A stretch of DNA of 64,000 nt. Origin: Alisma plantago-aquatica. Its lineage: Eukaryota; Streptophyta; Magnoliopsida; Alismatales; Alismataceae. The translations under genes and the position numbers were made by a program. Under the pieces are notes generated by a model that did no database searches, was not told the origin of the DNA, and saw only the letters and a list, made by a program, of their open reading frames with translations. This document shows, piece by piece, positions 23,156 through 36,096 of the stretch (positions within the stretch are counted from its first letter, which is position 1; the number at the start of each line of letters is the position of its first letter). The stretch covers positions 1,346,095,050 through 1,346,159,049 of the forward strand of contig OY856411.1 in NCBI GenBank assembly GCA_963693085.1. The letters run 5' to 3'.

Positions 23156-25259
23156 AATTTTAGCACATTGTGAGGGGTATTATAGACCATTATAACGTGA
23201 CATCATACTACAATTAGAACCTCCATAAAGATACAATTTCTCTTAAGTCCACAAGGCATGCTAAATTGCAAAAGAAGCAAATGTGATACAATATGGACAA
23301 GATTTGGGATTGTATTCAACCAATTGATGTCAAAACCAATAAAAACATGAAATTAGAATGATTTATCATCCAATGAAGATAATTAAACAAGTTTAAGTAT
23401 TAAACCATGTCAGGGGTGTTGCACCCCTCATACATGCAACTTCTTAGGAGTCACCCACAGTAGTGATCATCTTTCTTTTTTCCCTTTTTTTAGAAAATGC
23501 AAGAAGGGAGTGTGGGTGTCATATGGTCAAAATATGAGATCAAGGGGGGCATGAATTTATACTGCACCTGCATAGATGTGTTGGTGATCATATTCACCCC
23601 ATGTAAGTCTCAAAAGGTTCTACCTCAAAGCACTTCACCTTCTCTTTTCCTTTTAAAAGAAGCATTTATTGAGTAAAAACATACATGTTTTTGTTACCAG
23701 TGATATCCTCCCATATAGGGGTATATTGAATGAATTTCTCCTTTGCATGTACAATCAGGCAAAATAATATATTGTGATAGTTCTCAGAACATTTTTGTAT
23801 TATTTTTTTTTCACATTCATCGTCTACATTCCTTTTATGATTTTTTGTTGTCTTTCACTAACCCCTCTACCATGTTCCACATATGTTGGTGATTTGCATA
23901 AAAAATGAACATGATTGGGCTTTACACTTTCCCCCTCATGTGGTCCTAGTAGGAAAGAGTATCACCCATGCTATCCATTCTGAAAAGCATCAAGGTATCA
24001 GGACTGGAGCGGACACGTGCAGGTGAGTCATCCATACTCCCCATTGTACCTTGAGATAGACTATAGTTATTGTGACCAGGTAGTACCTTAATTTGGTAAA
24101 CTTACAGACCTATGTAGGATGTATTAAAAAGAATCCCTAATGAAGATACAAACTCCCATTTTCTCCCTTACATGTACAAGTGGGGTCACGCTACTCAATT
24201 AGGTGTGAATCCACAAGGGACTAAATTGGGGAACATACTTGTTTGCCACTCATACAAATGGCTAATCATCCTCAAAATATTTCAAAACTTAAGTCACATT
24301 GACATATTAACATAGATTTAATTTTGGTATACATTTTTTTGTCAAAACTCAAATTATGTATAGATTCTAAAAATAGAACTTCTGGTACAAACCATTTATT
24401 TCCAAACCCAAATAGTGGCAAAATATTTTTGAAATTTCAGTCTTGTAGTACAGCCTATCCCTTTCAAAACCCAAATAACGTTATAACAAAAAACTTTGGA
24501 TTATAATAAAGATAATATTTAAAAACCCAACATGATGTTTAAATATTATAGAAATTTTGACTTTTGATATGATTATCTTAAAAACTAAAGTACATAAAAT
24601 TTTCAACAAATTACATATTTGATCAATCAAATTTACAAAATGAAAAATGATGCACAAATATTGCTAACTTTTTGATTTTTTGTAAAATATGTCTTCAAAT
24701 CCAAAGGCATCAAAATTTATAAGGAAAAGATCAATTCCACAAAAAACTTCCTTTTGAAATAAAAATAATGTTGAAGTGATGATATATCTTGCCAATTTTG
24801 GAAAGACAATCTTTCAAAACAAGAATGTTGAGAAGCTCATGTTGGTCCATGAGGCATATCTAGTATCCTAAAATATTGACATATAAAGCCCAAGATCACA
24901 CCTAAAGTACATATCCAAAACCATGGATCATGTCCAAGAATTACCCAAAACTCATAATATGCCCTAAATACACCAAAAACACAATGAGAAATTGTCATTC
25001 CCACATGTTTACACAAATATACAATTCATATTCACCTTGTACCATATGACCTAGTGAACTAATTATTTTAAATCATTCTCCAACACTTAATATCAAAAGT
25101 AGGTCTCCCGATGAAAAGGAATGTGGTATGCCCAACACATTTTTTATGATAGTAGAATAATCACACCCTATGACATATGTGTTAGGAAAAGTATTCATAT
25201 GTTGTAATCAAATATGATATGATATGAACATAGTAGAGACAACATTACAATGTGGGATA
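23156..25259. other. AT-rich DNA outside the Athila-like element, nothing assigned
   Basis: No open frame of note, no LTR borders, primer site or protein motif recognised on either strand. Probably old transposon debris, but that is inference. Confidence 0.5.
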
Positions 25260-26330
25260 TTTCCTAATCCATACCACATGAAAGGACCAAGTGAATAAAC
25301 TTTTATCTCCTACCCTATCATTGAGATTATCTTTTTTGGTGAACAACATTGAGATCATCTTGAAAATCAAATGGCATTCTTTTATTTTTTATTTCCCTGA
25401 TCTTTATAATTTGGGGAAGTAACCCCTTTCCAGACAAGAGAAAATCATTTGATATTTGTCATCTCATTCAATCCCACTTGTCTTGCAAAGGAAAATTACT
25501 CTACAAAGAAACAATAGATCACCAATTTGTATGCCAATATCACCCACCCATAGGAATGATTTAAAATACCAATCCCAGCCCCTTGAGAAGAAAGGGAAAA
25601 TCAATAATATTTATATTTTTGGGTATTAACCCCTTTCCATACGTGAGGGGAATTATTTGAGATTTGGCATCTCATTTAAGGCCCCTTGTCATGCAAGGGA
25701 TAATTACTCTATGAAATAAACATTAGAATACCCTATTATTATGCAATTTTTCTTCCTCATGTAAAGCTTGACACTTACATATGAAGTATCATAGGTAACT
25801 CTTCCACAAATCATGTCACTAGAAGTACACCCCAATGATATAGTTTGTATATTTGCAATAAGAAATTGTATATTGCAGTTCTCTAGGATGATATGCAATG
25901 GAGTAGGGAAAACCATAACATGGTGGAAAACTCATCATCCATACCACGTGAGTAGGAATAAGCGATTGAACTTTTTTCACCTACCCTATCATTGATATCC
26001 TCTTGAAATCAAATGGTAGTTTTTTTCCTTTTTGTTTCTATTTGCCCACCCCCTAGGAGCATTTGAATATACTAATCCAAACCCTTGAAAAGAGAAAGGC
26101 AATAATTAATATTTATATTTTTGGGCATTAACCCATTGCCACATAGGGGGGATTATTTGATATTTAGCATCTCTTTTGAGCACCCTTGTGATGGAAGGGG
26201 AAACTATTCTACAAAGAAACATTAGCATCACCTCTTAGTATGCCATTTTTATTCACAAAGTAAACCCTAAAAATTAGAAGTGCCTTCGTACACTACAAGC
26301 ACACCTCAATGATACAATTTGTTTCTTCTT
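25260..26330. repeat. Degenerate repeat block, CCCCTTTCCA...ATTATTTGATATTTGGCATCTC
   Basis: Near copies of one segment recur at about 25420-25560, 25625-25740 and 26125-26250. They share AACCCCTTTCCA, GATATTTGGCATCTC-like text and TTACTCTACAAAGAAACA. A wider unit containing CTACCCTATCATTGA recurs at about 25310 and 25981 (671 bp apart). No coding capacity. Likely a decayed tandem or nested duplication. Confidence 0.6.
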
Positions 26331-29300
26331 CAATGTAGGAACCGCCTAGCCTCAATCATGCCAAAAAAAGCCATGCACTTTGTCATTACCGATCACCCAT
26401 AATCTTGATGACCATCCAATATGGATTTTTAAAACACCTCAACTACTCATCTAATGTGTAAGATAAATTAAAAACCATCTTTGTCTCAAAATCTAGGATA
26501 CATTGAAACTCAACCTAAGTTTCAACCTAGTAAATTCGTTAATGATCAAAACATAGTAATTAGATTTTTTAGCACGATAAGTTCTATTTCCTTTAAACCC
26601 ATGCTATATCAAAATTATGAGTGAAGGAAAACTTGGCATAAATATGCAAACCTTTGATGCCTCATAATGTAGTTTGACTATACACCCACATAATTTTGTT
26701 CAAATCAAAAAGAATATCCGTAGCATGTATCATTAACATGTTCTCTTCCAACACATCATACCAAAATTCTTCATTATATTGTTTAGAATGGTTTTGATAT
26801 TTGTCTCCATATAGAGAATTTTGTTTTGAAATCAATTTGAGGGCCATGGATTGGGAGGATAATGGATTGCTTTTCTGGTATCAAGAAGTGAATAGAGGTT
26901 GTACAAACCAATATGCTCAAAATTAGTCATACTCTTTCATTAAACTTGTGTCATTAGAATGGGTAATTCATACATCTCATCTAGGTTCCTATGAAAAATA
27001 AATGTAAGACCAAAATTTTATCCCACGTAAGGTCTAGCAGTCATATCATATGTTTTCCTTTGGGGGAATCTAAAGATGGGTTATTGAGGACCTTCATGTG
27101 TTGTTAGTTTTTCTCCCTCTCCAACCAAACTAGGGAACAACACATCTCCATACCTATGAGGCTACAATCCATTGTTTCCTTTGTTAGCCCCTTGATAGGT
27201 AGGGGGGATTTTCCTTTTTTATTCATTTCACATTTCATGAAGATATATCAAATTATGTTGCATTGGTACCCTTCCCAAAAAGGGACAAAAAAAATTCTCA
27301 TTACTCTAGTATGAACATTGTTGCAATGCTTGCCCATTTACCAACCATGCAGAAGTGCTGACATGGATTTAATATATTACAAATTGAATGGAAAACATCA
27401 CTTTTGGATAAAAGTACCATCAAACAACCATAGTACTAAAACAAATGGATAAAGTTTAACATGATATACTTTGAGAGTAACAAATCTCCCTACATCATAT
27501 ACAGAGGAAAGAATAATGAACTTCTAAACCTGAAAGGATCACCCACTAATGAACTATATTCTCAAACACTACAAACTACAAATCCTCATGTTATTCCTCA
27601 AACTAGTGCTCACTGCTTATAGACGTCCTGTCTGAAGCCATGTAGGAAGGAAAGAATCTATAACTGAAATAAATGGCAGTGAATTATAAAATAGAGAAGA
27701 AATAATTACATTATGAACACTTGAAATTACAACTATAGAAAACATCTTTGATCTACATCTTTTATCTTTATGTGATCGATATTATACAATATGTCATCTT
27801 TTTTGTTGGGATGATCCTTATGTGGAGCTTCCTTCTATGGCATGGATGTCATGTACGGCACGAAGTGTCTTCTATTGGTGTGGTGAACCTATGAGAGCTT
27901 ATTATAAGACTTATTATGTAATATTTAATTTCAATTTTATTTATATTTCTATCTATGTTTATGTGATTTTGAGACAATTTATGATATCCAGTATTCAATT
28001 CTTGACATCTTAACAAATAACATTGATGAAGTCAATATTGTAGTGGGAATCTAAACTTTTATGGTTCTAATAATATATACATGATACAAAGAAATATTGA
28101 CTAATAATTTATAATGAGCATTGAGATATGATAAATATAATTAATGAAATCAGAATTCTTATCATTGATGACATAAAAGATAACATTACTGAAAGACCAC
28201 AATGCTCTAGATTGAAATACCACCTTATGTAAACTAGAAAATCTAAATGCAGTTTAACTACTACATTAGGAGGAACAATTGAGATCTAATACTTTAGACC
28301 ACTAATCTAGATATGATGAAAGGTAAATAATTCAAAGGACATGGACCATTGTTACAAAACTATTTGTTACCCTAAGTCCACACTCCTAATGACTACAAAG
28401 CCAAAGGGGAGTGGACTTGGGTGCCCATCCGTAGAATGGCACAAAATCTCACACATGTAATATATATGTAAAAGCAGTAACAACAAGATATTAAACAAGG
28501 AGATGAGATATGTACCCATTCTATATCAAGAGTATCCATTGGTGTTTCATTTCAGATCTTGAGTGCAGCGACTCTTCATTTAGAAACTAAAATTTTGATA
28601 AACACAATATATTAATGCTAGATCATTAAGTACACTATGAAAAAGGCATGTGAAAAATTTAAGAGTAATATAAAAGTTTCTTGGCTGGAAATATCATATA
28701 AGAAATAATTAGAAACAAGGAACAAAACACTTAATGACATTCTTTTATACAAAGTGTGTTTTAATTGCATTTCCATTATACTCAACAACGTAATATGGCC
28801 ATTGACCACCTTCCATTGGAAGGGTCTGTAAGGGTGCTCAAGATTTGTCAACCCTTTTATCAACATGGTATGCCTTATCTTGACATCTCAAGTAAGGCAC
28901 CCAACCTTGTGCCCTTACCCCGAGAATATAGGCAGGTACACAAGGTTTGTATAATGGACAAGTTCAATTATGTACAAGGTTTGTTCAACATATTTCAAGA
29001 AAAATGAATGTACTAATCATAGGGAACAAGTAGCTCAAACAAGTAACTATCTAGCCAAGCATTCATACAAGCATACATACAAACAAACCAATAACATAGT
29101 AGGGTCAAAAGATTAAGTGTACCTTGTGAGTAGAGTACAAGATTAACCATTCGATTAGGAAACCATATATAGAAACTTGACTAGATCTTGGAAATTGAGT
29201 CATCATAGATATCCTGACATTACAAGTGTGTACAATTTGATTAACATCACCAAGAGTATGTCTCATTCATTATAATCACGGGGTTGGATGTGTCACCTAA

Positions 29301-30530
29301 GTGTAGGTTAAAAAGTTTCTATCATTGATCTCAAGGTTACAACTAGTCATGCACATTCATTAACAAGTTACATCATACATTGTGGATTCATCTAGAACTT
29401 GGGTTGACGCATCACAACTATCATTAGGTAATATAGGATTTGAGTTTTATGATTTTAGGTGGAGTGCATATGATTCAAGCAATGTAAGCATTAACATAGT
29501 CAAAGTAGTCATATTGACTCATGATCATGCAAGAGGTCACCATTAAAGTATAGATGGGGTCCACTCAAATTAGGAGTCATTGATATCACCAGCATACTGA
29601 TTTGAGATCATTATATAACATGGGTGATTATTAGGGTAAGATATGCACAAGATTAGAGACTAGATATCAACATACATACTAGATCATTTCATACAATGTT
29701 GTACATTTTCAAGACACATAAGCACTAAGTAGATCAAGTTAGGATGTAGATCTAAAACATGATGATTCTACTAATTTAGAGTCACTAAGATATCATGGAT
29801 AGAATTAAAACAAGATCTAGCAAGGCTAACACCCAATAATCAACATATACACCTAGAACAAGTTAGGAGTCATACAAATGTCACATGTGTTCAAAAGAAT
29901 GCATGAGTGTGTTACATGGAATTTAGTGTCATAGTTCATAGTAGGGTCTGGTTTGAAAGCTAACATACATGGGTACCGATTTAGAATCACTTTTGCATAA
30001 GGGTTTAGAAAACCAAATCTATAAGTACTTGAACATCACATTTAGGCCATATTGCACAACATAAAGCCATCAATAAGCTAACAAAGATCAAATTAGATTC
30101 CATGCTTTAAAAAGGTATTAAAGTTTACTAATTTTAGACTGGGATAGCCATTTGATGAACAAAAGAAAACAAAGTTCCATCATTAGATAAGAGGAATCAT
30201 GTACATGCATAAAAGGGCACTTTTAGGTCAACAGAGTGAGAGTGCACATCAAAAGTGATCCACTTAGTGAATGAAGGCAAAAGATGGATAAAAGTTACTA
30301 TTATGAAGTTCAAAAGTGATATAAGAAGCAATAGTATTATTTTGGAAAAAAATACACCATAAAACATTCAAGTAGTATATAAAACTCATGATTTTTCGGA
30401 TATCATAATAAGATGAAGAAGGGTTAGGTTTTGGAACTATTATTATTAAATAGAGCATGTTGTTCTGATAAAAAATCATATATCATAAGCCATTTTTCGC
30501 TAAAGGATACATTTTTGGCGATATTTCAAA
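26331..30530. other. AT-rich intergenic or decayed repeat DNA, no gene found
   Basis: Only short open frames occur (longest near 28618-28866 and 28765-29007), with no recognised motif. No LTR pairs or target duplications found. TGTAAGACC at about 27003 resembles an LTR start but has no partner. Confidence 0.5.
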
Positions 30531-31410
30531 GTTTACCTAAATTTTAGGTGCTCTAAACCCTTACATCTAGATCCAAGGGCTAGGGTGCCTCTGGGTGGGG
30601 CTCCATCTACCCTTCATGGCTCTTGGCTACCCCTAACCATTGTGGGACACCGCACACAACTTCCGAAGATCGGCTATAGTAGACTGTTGTTGCCCAATGC
30701 CCGCAGTTGCCTCAGGTCTCAGCTACGATTTTCCCAGCCCACACACAAATAGAAGGGAGGAAATGTGTGGCTCAGGCTGCTCAATCCTGATCCTGTAGTC
30801 AGGGAATCATGTTCCCCACCAAACTAGCTCATTAGCATTTGCACAGGTGTGCTCTAGCATCAACTCAGGGGATGAAGGGGGGGGGCACACCACGTCTCAT
30901 TGGCTAGACGACCCTTTGTGGCTCATCCTTGCAGGCCTGATGGTTGTGCTAGATGGCTCCAAGGTGACTAAGAGCTTGGAGCTCTAAAGGCGGAGGGGGT
31001 GGTGCATTGGTTTAAAGGTGGGAGCAGTTTGGGCAATGGGGTGAGCGAGAAGGCTAGAAGGGAGGGGAAAAAGGAAGGGGAAGGAAAAACAGAGCCAAAG
31101 GATTTGTTATATTGGCTAAAGGAAATGGAATGGGAGGTGATTGGAGGTGAAAAAGGAGGAATAGGTGGCTTCTCTGGTGCAATGTCTGCTAGAATAGAGT
31201 ACAGAGGATATGAATACCACATCAGCCATTGGATGTAGGTCCAGATCCGATGCTAGATGATCCAAAAGCCCAAAATCGAGATCCCAGGAAACATGTCTTC
31301 TGATTGGTCATCAAGGCTATTGTTGGATTGCCAAGGGAAACAAAAAGGGGGTGGGGATTAGTGCCCCCAAGATCGGCCCAAAATGAGCCAATTCGTTTCA
31401 AGAGGGCTAG
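30531..31410. other. GC-richer block, possibly part of an unidentified LTR
   Basis: Base composition rises sharply relative to both sides, with a run of eight G near 30877 and a GGGAGGGGAAAAAGGAAGGGG-like purine stretch near 31060-31090. Opposing open frames at 30968-31222 and 30999-31238 mirror the simple sequence. No domain seen. Confidence 0.4.
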
Positions 31411-32049
31411 AAATCAAATTAAACTAAGGGTAAAATGGAGATTAATTTGCAACTTTCATAAGATCATAACTTGGGCTATGGTGGTCTCTATTGGAGTGAT
31501 TTTTTGTAACGTTCGATTCATAATTGAATTCTGCAAATCATGAAACACATTTTATATCAAGAAGAGTTCATTTTATGGTTTCAAATTTGATTGCAAGATT
31601 ATGATACATAGTAAGAATAACACTTACCTCAAAACTAAAATTAGCTTCATACATAGGTGCAAAGTGATATTTGATCAAAGTTAACTTGTCAATTGAATAT
31701 AAAATGACTCAAAGTCGCCAATTTGAGGGTGAGGAAGGTTATTGAGTACATTAGAGAATCAAATGAGCCAAGATGTACATAGATTGAATGAGAGAAAATC
31801 TAGGTTATCACAACCACTTACCTCTACTAAGACAAGTCCTATCTTAAATTTCCTTCAGGTCTAGATATAACTCTCTCCTGAAAAACCAATGGTTCTATGA
31901 GCTTATGTATCCTTCCTTCTAGGTCAATAACTTTAGGGTCATTATGGTGTCCTTTGGGTATTTGTTCATGCATTCTTATTATTGAAGGTGTACTTATATT
32001 AGATCATTTATAGTAATTTGAGTGCAACATTTAGGACTTTAAATTAATT
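31411..32049. other. AT-rich DNA beside the solo LTR; possible old LTR border
   Basis: Plus-strand GGTTATCACA ends at 31812, which on the minus strand would be an LTR-like start TGTGATAACC. No second end was found, so it is only a candidate. Confidence 0.35.
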
Positions 32050-32054
32050 ACTTT
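32050..32054. repeat. Target site duplication of the solo LTR, left (ACTTT)
   Basis: ACTTT here and at 36092-36096 flank the solo LTR exactly. Confidence 0.9.
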
Positions 32055-34394
32055 TGTGGCAAAACATCCCATTATCACACAGATAACGAGGTGTTACGCG
32101 AAAACGTGCGGAAAACACCATAACCACAGATTATCAAAAACACGGGTTAATTAAAATCGATTGTGGAAAACTGATAAACTGTGAAACTATTACTTTCCAG
32201 TCCTCATCCTGCACAGAAACATATCATATAAACATGTGCACAAGATCTGACATGTGTCCACAGCTCAGGAACAGTTGTCCATCCATCACATGAGTTCACC
32301 ACCTGTTCATATATACATAAAGGCCCACATCCGGCCAACAGCAGGATATACAGATATCATCGAATGATCTTCGTGAAACATCGTCAAAACACTGCCAAGG
32401 ACCTGAGAGTACAGGGATGACTCTAGACTCTACTAAAAAACATCCAAAACAGTAGCATGTCCATCGCTTGCCTTCTACTGCTCCTCAAGCTGCTCGTCCG
32501 CAACTCCACAACCACGACCACGTCTACCTCGACCACCTAAAAAGGGTGAAAACCAGCGGGGTGAGACAATTGAACAATTGTCCCAGTGGGAAACATAGCT
32601 CCCCACCGCAACTATAGAACCTCGGCAAGATAAACTATAGCAGCAGTTAACTAACAACACGTATAACAAGAGCAGTTATATATATAGCAAGATTTACTCT
32701 TACCGGCAAGCATACCAGCTGTACCAAAGCATATAACCAGATGTCTTTCAAAAGAATATGATTATCAAGATAAGGTATATCAACATGTAACAGGATTATT
32801 AGAACAGAATATAATGTCACATAACCTGATTATCAAGATAAGACCGATTTCCACATAACCTGCAAGGTATATCAGAGATATTATACGAACAAGGCCTCAA
32901 CCAATGTTTCGTGTTTGATATGATCAGTACATACTAAACGGATGTATTACATTTTATTGTGCCCTGAGGATTTGAATCGTACCATTCAAATCCAACCTTC
33001 GGTTATGAAACCCAAACCGGTGACATACAAGGTAAATGGAAGAGCCGGACTCCACGACCTCCCACCTCATGGTCAGTACATGAGTACAACACAAGAAGGA
33101 CCGCAGTCACATGCTGAAGTGGTCTAAGCCACAGGGTTAGCTCCATAGGCTACCCATTCTCTAGCCCGCCTTGGTACAGGTCACGGCGCTAGTAAAACTG
33201 AGCCACGGGCCTGATCACCGTGCTCTGAGCCATGAACGCATTCATGCTCCATACATCACATATCCTGAGCCATGGGCCTGTTCACCATGCTCTACATACA
33301 TATCTGAGTCTGCAACCGAAGTTACACTCGTACCTCCTCATTTTCAGGCTAGGAGCAACGTACACATATTCAACAATATGCGCTTCCAGGTTAACCCGTA
33401 GGAAAACCCGTTTCACCATCACCAAGTCCTGACGATGACGGATCTATGGCCAGGGCAAACTACATGATGTATTTTACTGTGCTTAATTAGTATCTTTTAG
33501 ATGGATTGTAGGATTCAACCAAGTTGTATAACATGCAAAGATATAATAGAAAGTAAAGAACATTATATTAGAATCTGATTACATCAACCTGATCCATCTC
33601 AAGGATCCAACATCACATGTTACCACTTGGCCTCTTGCCAACCATCCAGATCCATCTCAAGGATCATCACATACCACAGGGTCTCAACCCTTCACCATGT
33701 ACTTTCACTGCCTCTTAAGGCTCACATCATCATCATGGGACCAACATATCACATACACAATCTTATAGAGCAATTATCAAAGTAATGTTACTCATTGCAT
33801 ATGTCACATAGCCCTTTCATGGCTAAGTCATCACCTGTAAGGTTAAGGTATGCAATAATCATAGATTCAACATAAGGAATATGCTCACTTATCATGAAAT
33901 ATCATTCGAGATAATCTACTTATCAATATGACACTTATTTGGTAACCAAGTATGTTAAGTACATCATTAACAACCATACTGATGCTTACCCTCAATCTCA
34001 GGATCATACAAGCAATCAAGATATATATAGGAAACAGATTGAGTATACAGAATCAACACTATTATTAACAAGGTCATTATTATGCCATCAACTATTGTCA
34101 TATGTATCATGAGGCAACCTTTAACATAACTGTCACTTAGCATCATTATTACTAATCATTATGGTCATTAAACAAACTACTAGAGTAGTTATCATCATTC
34201 TCATTATCATTAACAATTAAGCATAACAGGTCACATTATGCATCTATTACATGAGGGCTATCATTAGATACATAACTATCATTAGCATCCTTATTATTTG
34301 CAAGGCAACATATATATATATTGATGGTATCACAAACACCACCATCGTTTTATTAGTTAAAGTATAAGCATCCACTTCTATCACATGAGGGACC

Positions 34395-35600
34395 GTCACC
34401 AAAGAAACTCATACCCTCACTATAGCCTCACAACCCTCATCTATAGCCTATCACCCAACATGGGTATCGGCCACCACACTAACCCTATCGGCCATCATGG
34501 CCCAAGGCATGTCGCCCAACATGGTATCGGCCACCATGGTACTAACCCTATCGGCCATTAGGGCACAAAGCCTATCGTCTAACATGCCATCAACCATATC
34601 GGCCAACATGGGCACAAGGCATGACGCCCACCAAGCTTATCGGCCAACACACTAAGCTCACTCTATCGCCCATCATGGGCAAGGGTATCGTCCAACATGC
34701 TACTAACCCTATCGGCCTACATGGATATCGGACAACACAAGGGAGAGGTATCGTCCACCAAGGTACTAACCCTATCGGCCATAAGGCACATCAGCCTATC
34801 ATCCAACAAAGAACCCTACTATGTCGTGCAACATGAGAGCAAGGGTGTTTCCCAACACCAAGAGCATTAACCAAAACACAAGGGACATCACTATGTCTCT
34901 CATCATATCGGTCAACCAGACCTTAGCTCACTCCATCGCCCATCAAGGTGTTATGTCGGCCACCAGAAAGAGCACCATGTCGCCCAACATGGTCACCATG
35001 TCGGCCAACACTCAAGCTAGGTCAACCTATCGACCTCCAACTCAAGGAATTCCAACCCTAAAGCATCATATCGTTCAACTTAAGGGCAAGTGTGTCGCCC
35101 AACACACTCACAAGGAAGGGGGGTATCGCCCAACCCTAGGTCATCACCTACCCCCAACACAAGAGACTTCAAACCCTAGAAAGCAAAGGTACACAAAGGG
35201 ACCCTACAACCCTAAGGGGGGGATATCGGCCACCAGGGTACACTAGCAAGGTACAAAAGCAAGGAGCTAAGCTAGTCCACTAACATGCATAAGATCAAGC
35301 AAGAGGTAAAGGAGTTAGGGTTAGAAGCTATGCAACCCGCCTTAAGCTCCAAGCTCCAAAGCACTCCAGGGTCCAAAGCTATCGTCCACCAGGCTGCTCC
35401 AGGAAGGTGTATCGGCCACCACTTCAGCTCCAGGGAAGTGTATCGGCCAATACAAGCAAGATGGAGAGGGGTATCGTGCACCAAGGGTGGAGGGGAGACC
35501 AAAGGACCAAAGGAGACTAAGGCAAGGAGAAGAGCTACTTATATAGGAAGAAGGGGAGGAGAAACCAAGGTACAACCATGCTATGTGTCGCCCACCCAAG
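34395..35600 (-). repeat. Periodic GGCCGATA-type array in the solo LTR
   Basis: TATCGGCC, TGTCGCCC, TATCGTCC and related octamers recur every 15-45 bp, usually followed by AACATGG or ACCATGG. It is the same array as in the two LTRs of the complete element, in reverse orientation here. Confidence 0.8.
35541..35549 (-). promoter_or_regulatory. TATA box in the solo LTR
   Basis: The minus strand reads CCTATATAAGTAGCTC. The two other LTRs have CCTATATAGGTAGCTC at the same place, so this copy keeps the better TATA sequence. Confidence 0.45.
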
Positions 35601-36091
35601 GGACACTTGTCCACCAACTCTAGCCACCTCTCATGCAAGCCATAAGGAACTTGTCCAAGATGTGCACCATGTGTCCACCAAACATGGTCAAAGCTGGACC
35701 AAGCAACATGGGCGACACAACCAGCAGCTCTACTGGGCGACACACCCAGCAACTGGGCGACACACCACCTGCCCTGGGCGACACAAGGCTCAAGCAAGCC
35801 CAACAAGGAACTCCAAGGCCCAAGCAAGCTCAACTCAGGCCCAAAGGACTCAAACAACAAGCCCAAACCTTCCTCTCAACCCTAGAGGAAGCAAAGAGGG
35901 AAAACATCTCACAAGATGGCAAACTTGCCCACAAAACCCTAAACTTGGGTTATTTGCAAGTAGCCCCTCGAACTCTCAAAAAAGCACAACAAAACCCTAA
36001 TCACCACTCAAAGGTGATTAGCAAGCACCAAAGCACCAAGATCAAGCAAAACAAACAGCGTAAACCCTAAACACAGGTCAGGGTCCTTACA

Positions 36092-36096
36092 ACTTT
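36092..36096. repeat. Target site duplication of the solo LTR, right (ACTTT)
   Basis: Identical to 32050-32054. Confidence 0.9.

Larger units (their letters stand above)
32055..36091 (-). mobile_element. Solo LTR of the chromovirus family, inverted
   Basis: It is the reverse complement of the LTRs at 40325-44337 and 49171-53221 over its full 4,037 bp, from TGTGGCA (end of the LTR) to GGGTCCTTACA (its start). Five-base ACTTT duplications sit directly outside both ends, so it is a bona fide insertion whose internal region was lost by LTR-LTR recombination. Open frames inside (for example 34821-35246, 35285-35623, 35342-35866 and 35633-36070) arise from the stop-poor repeat array and are not genes. 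Confidence 0.95.

Noticed and set aside
34821..36070. Several 100-174 codon open frames on both strands, repeated at 40.5-41.6 and 49.3-50.5 kb
   Set aside because: They lie in LTR repeat arrays, occur in opposing frames and recur in each LTR copy. They are by-products of a stop-poor repeat.
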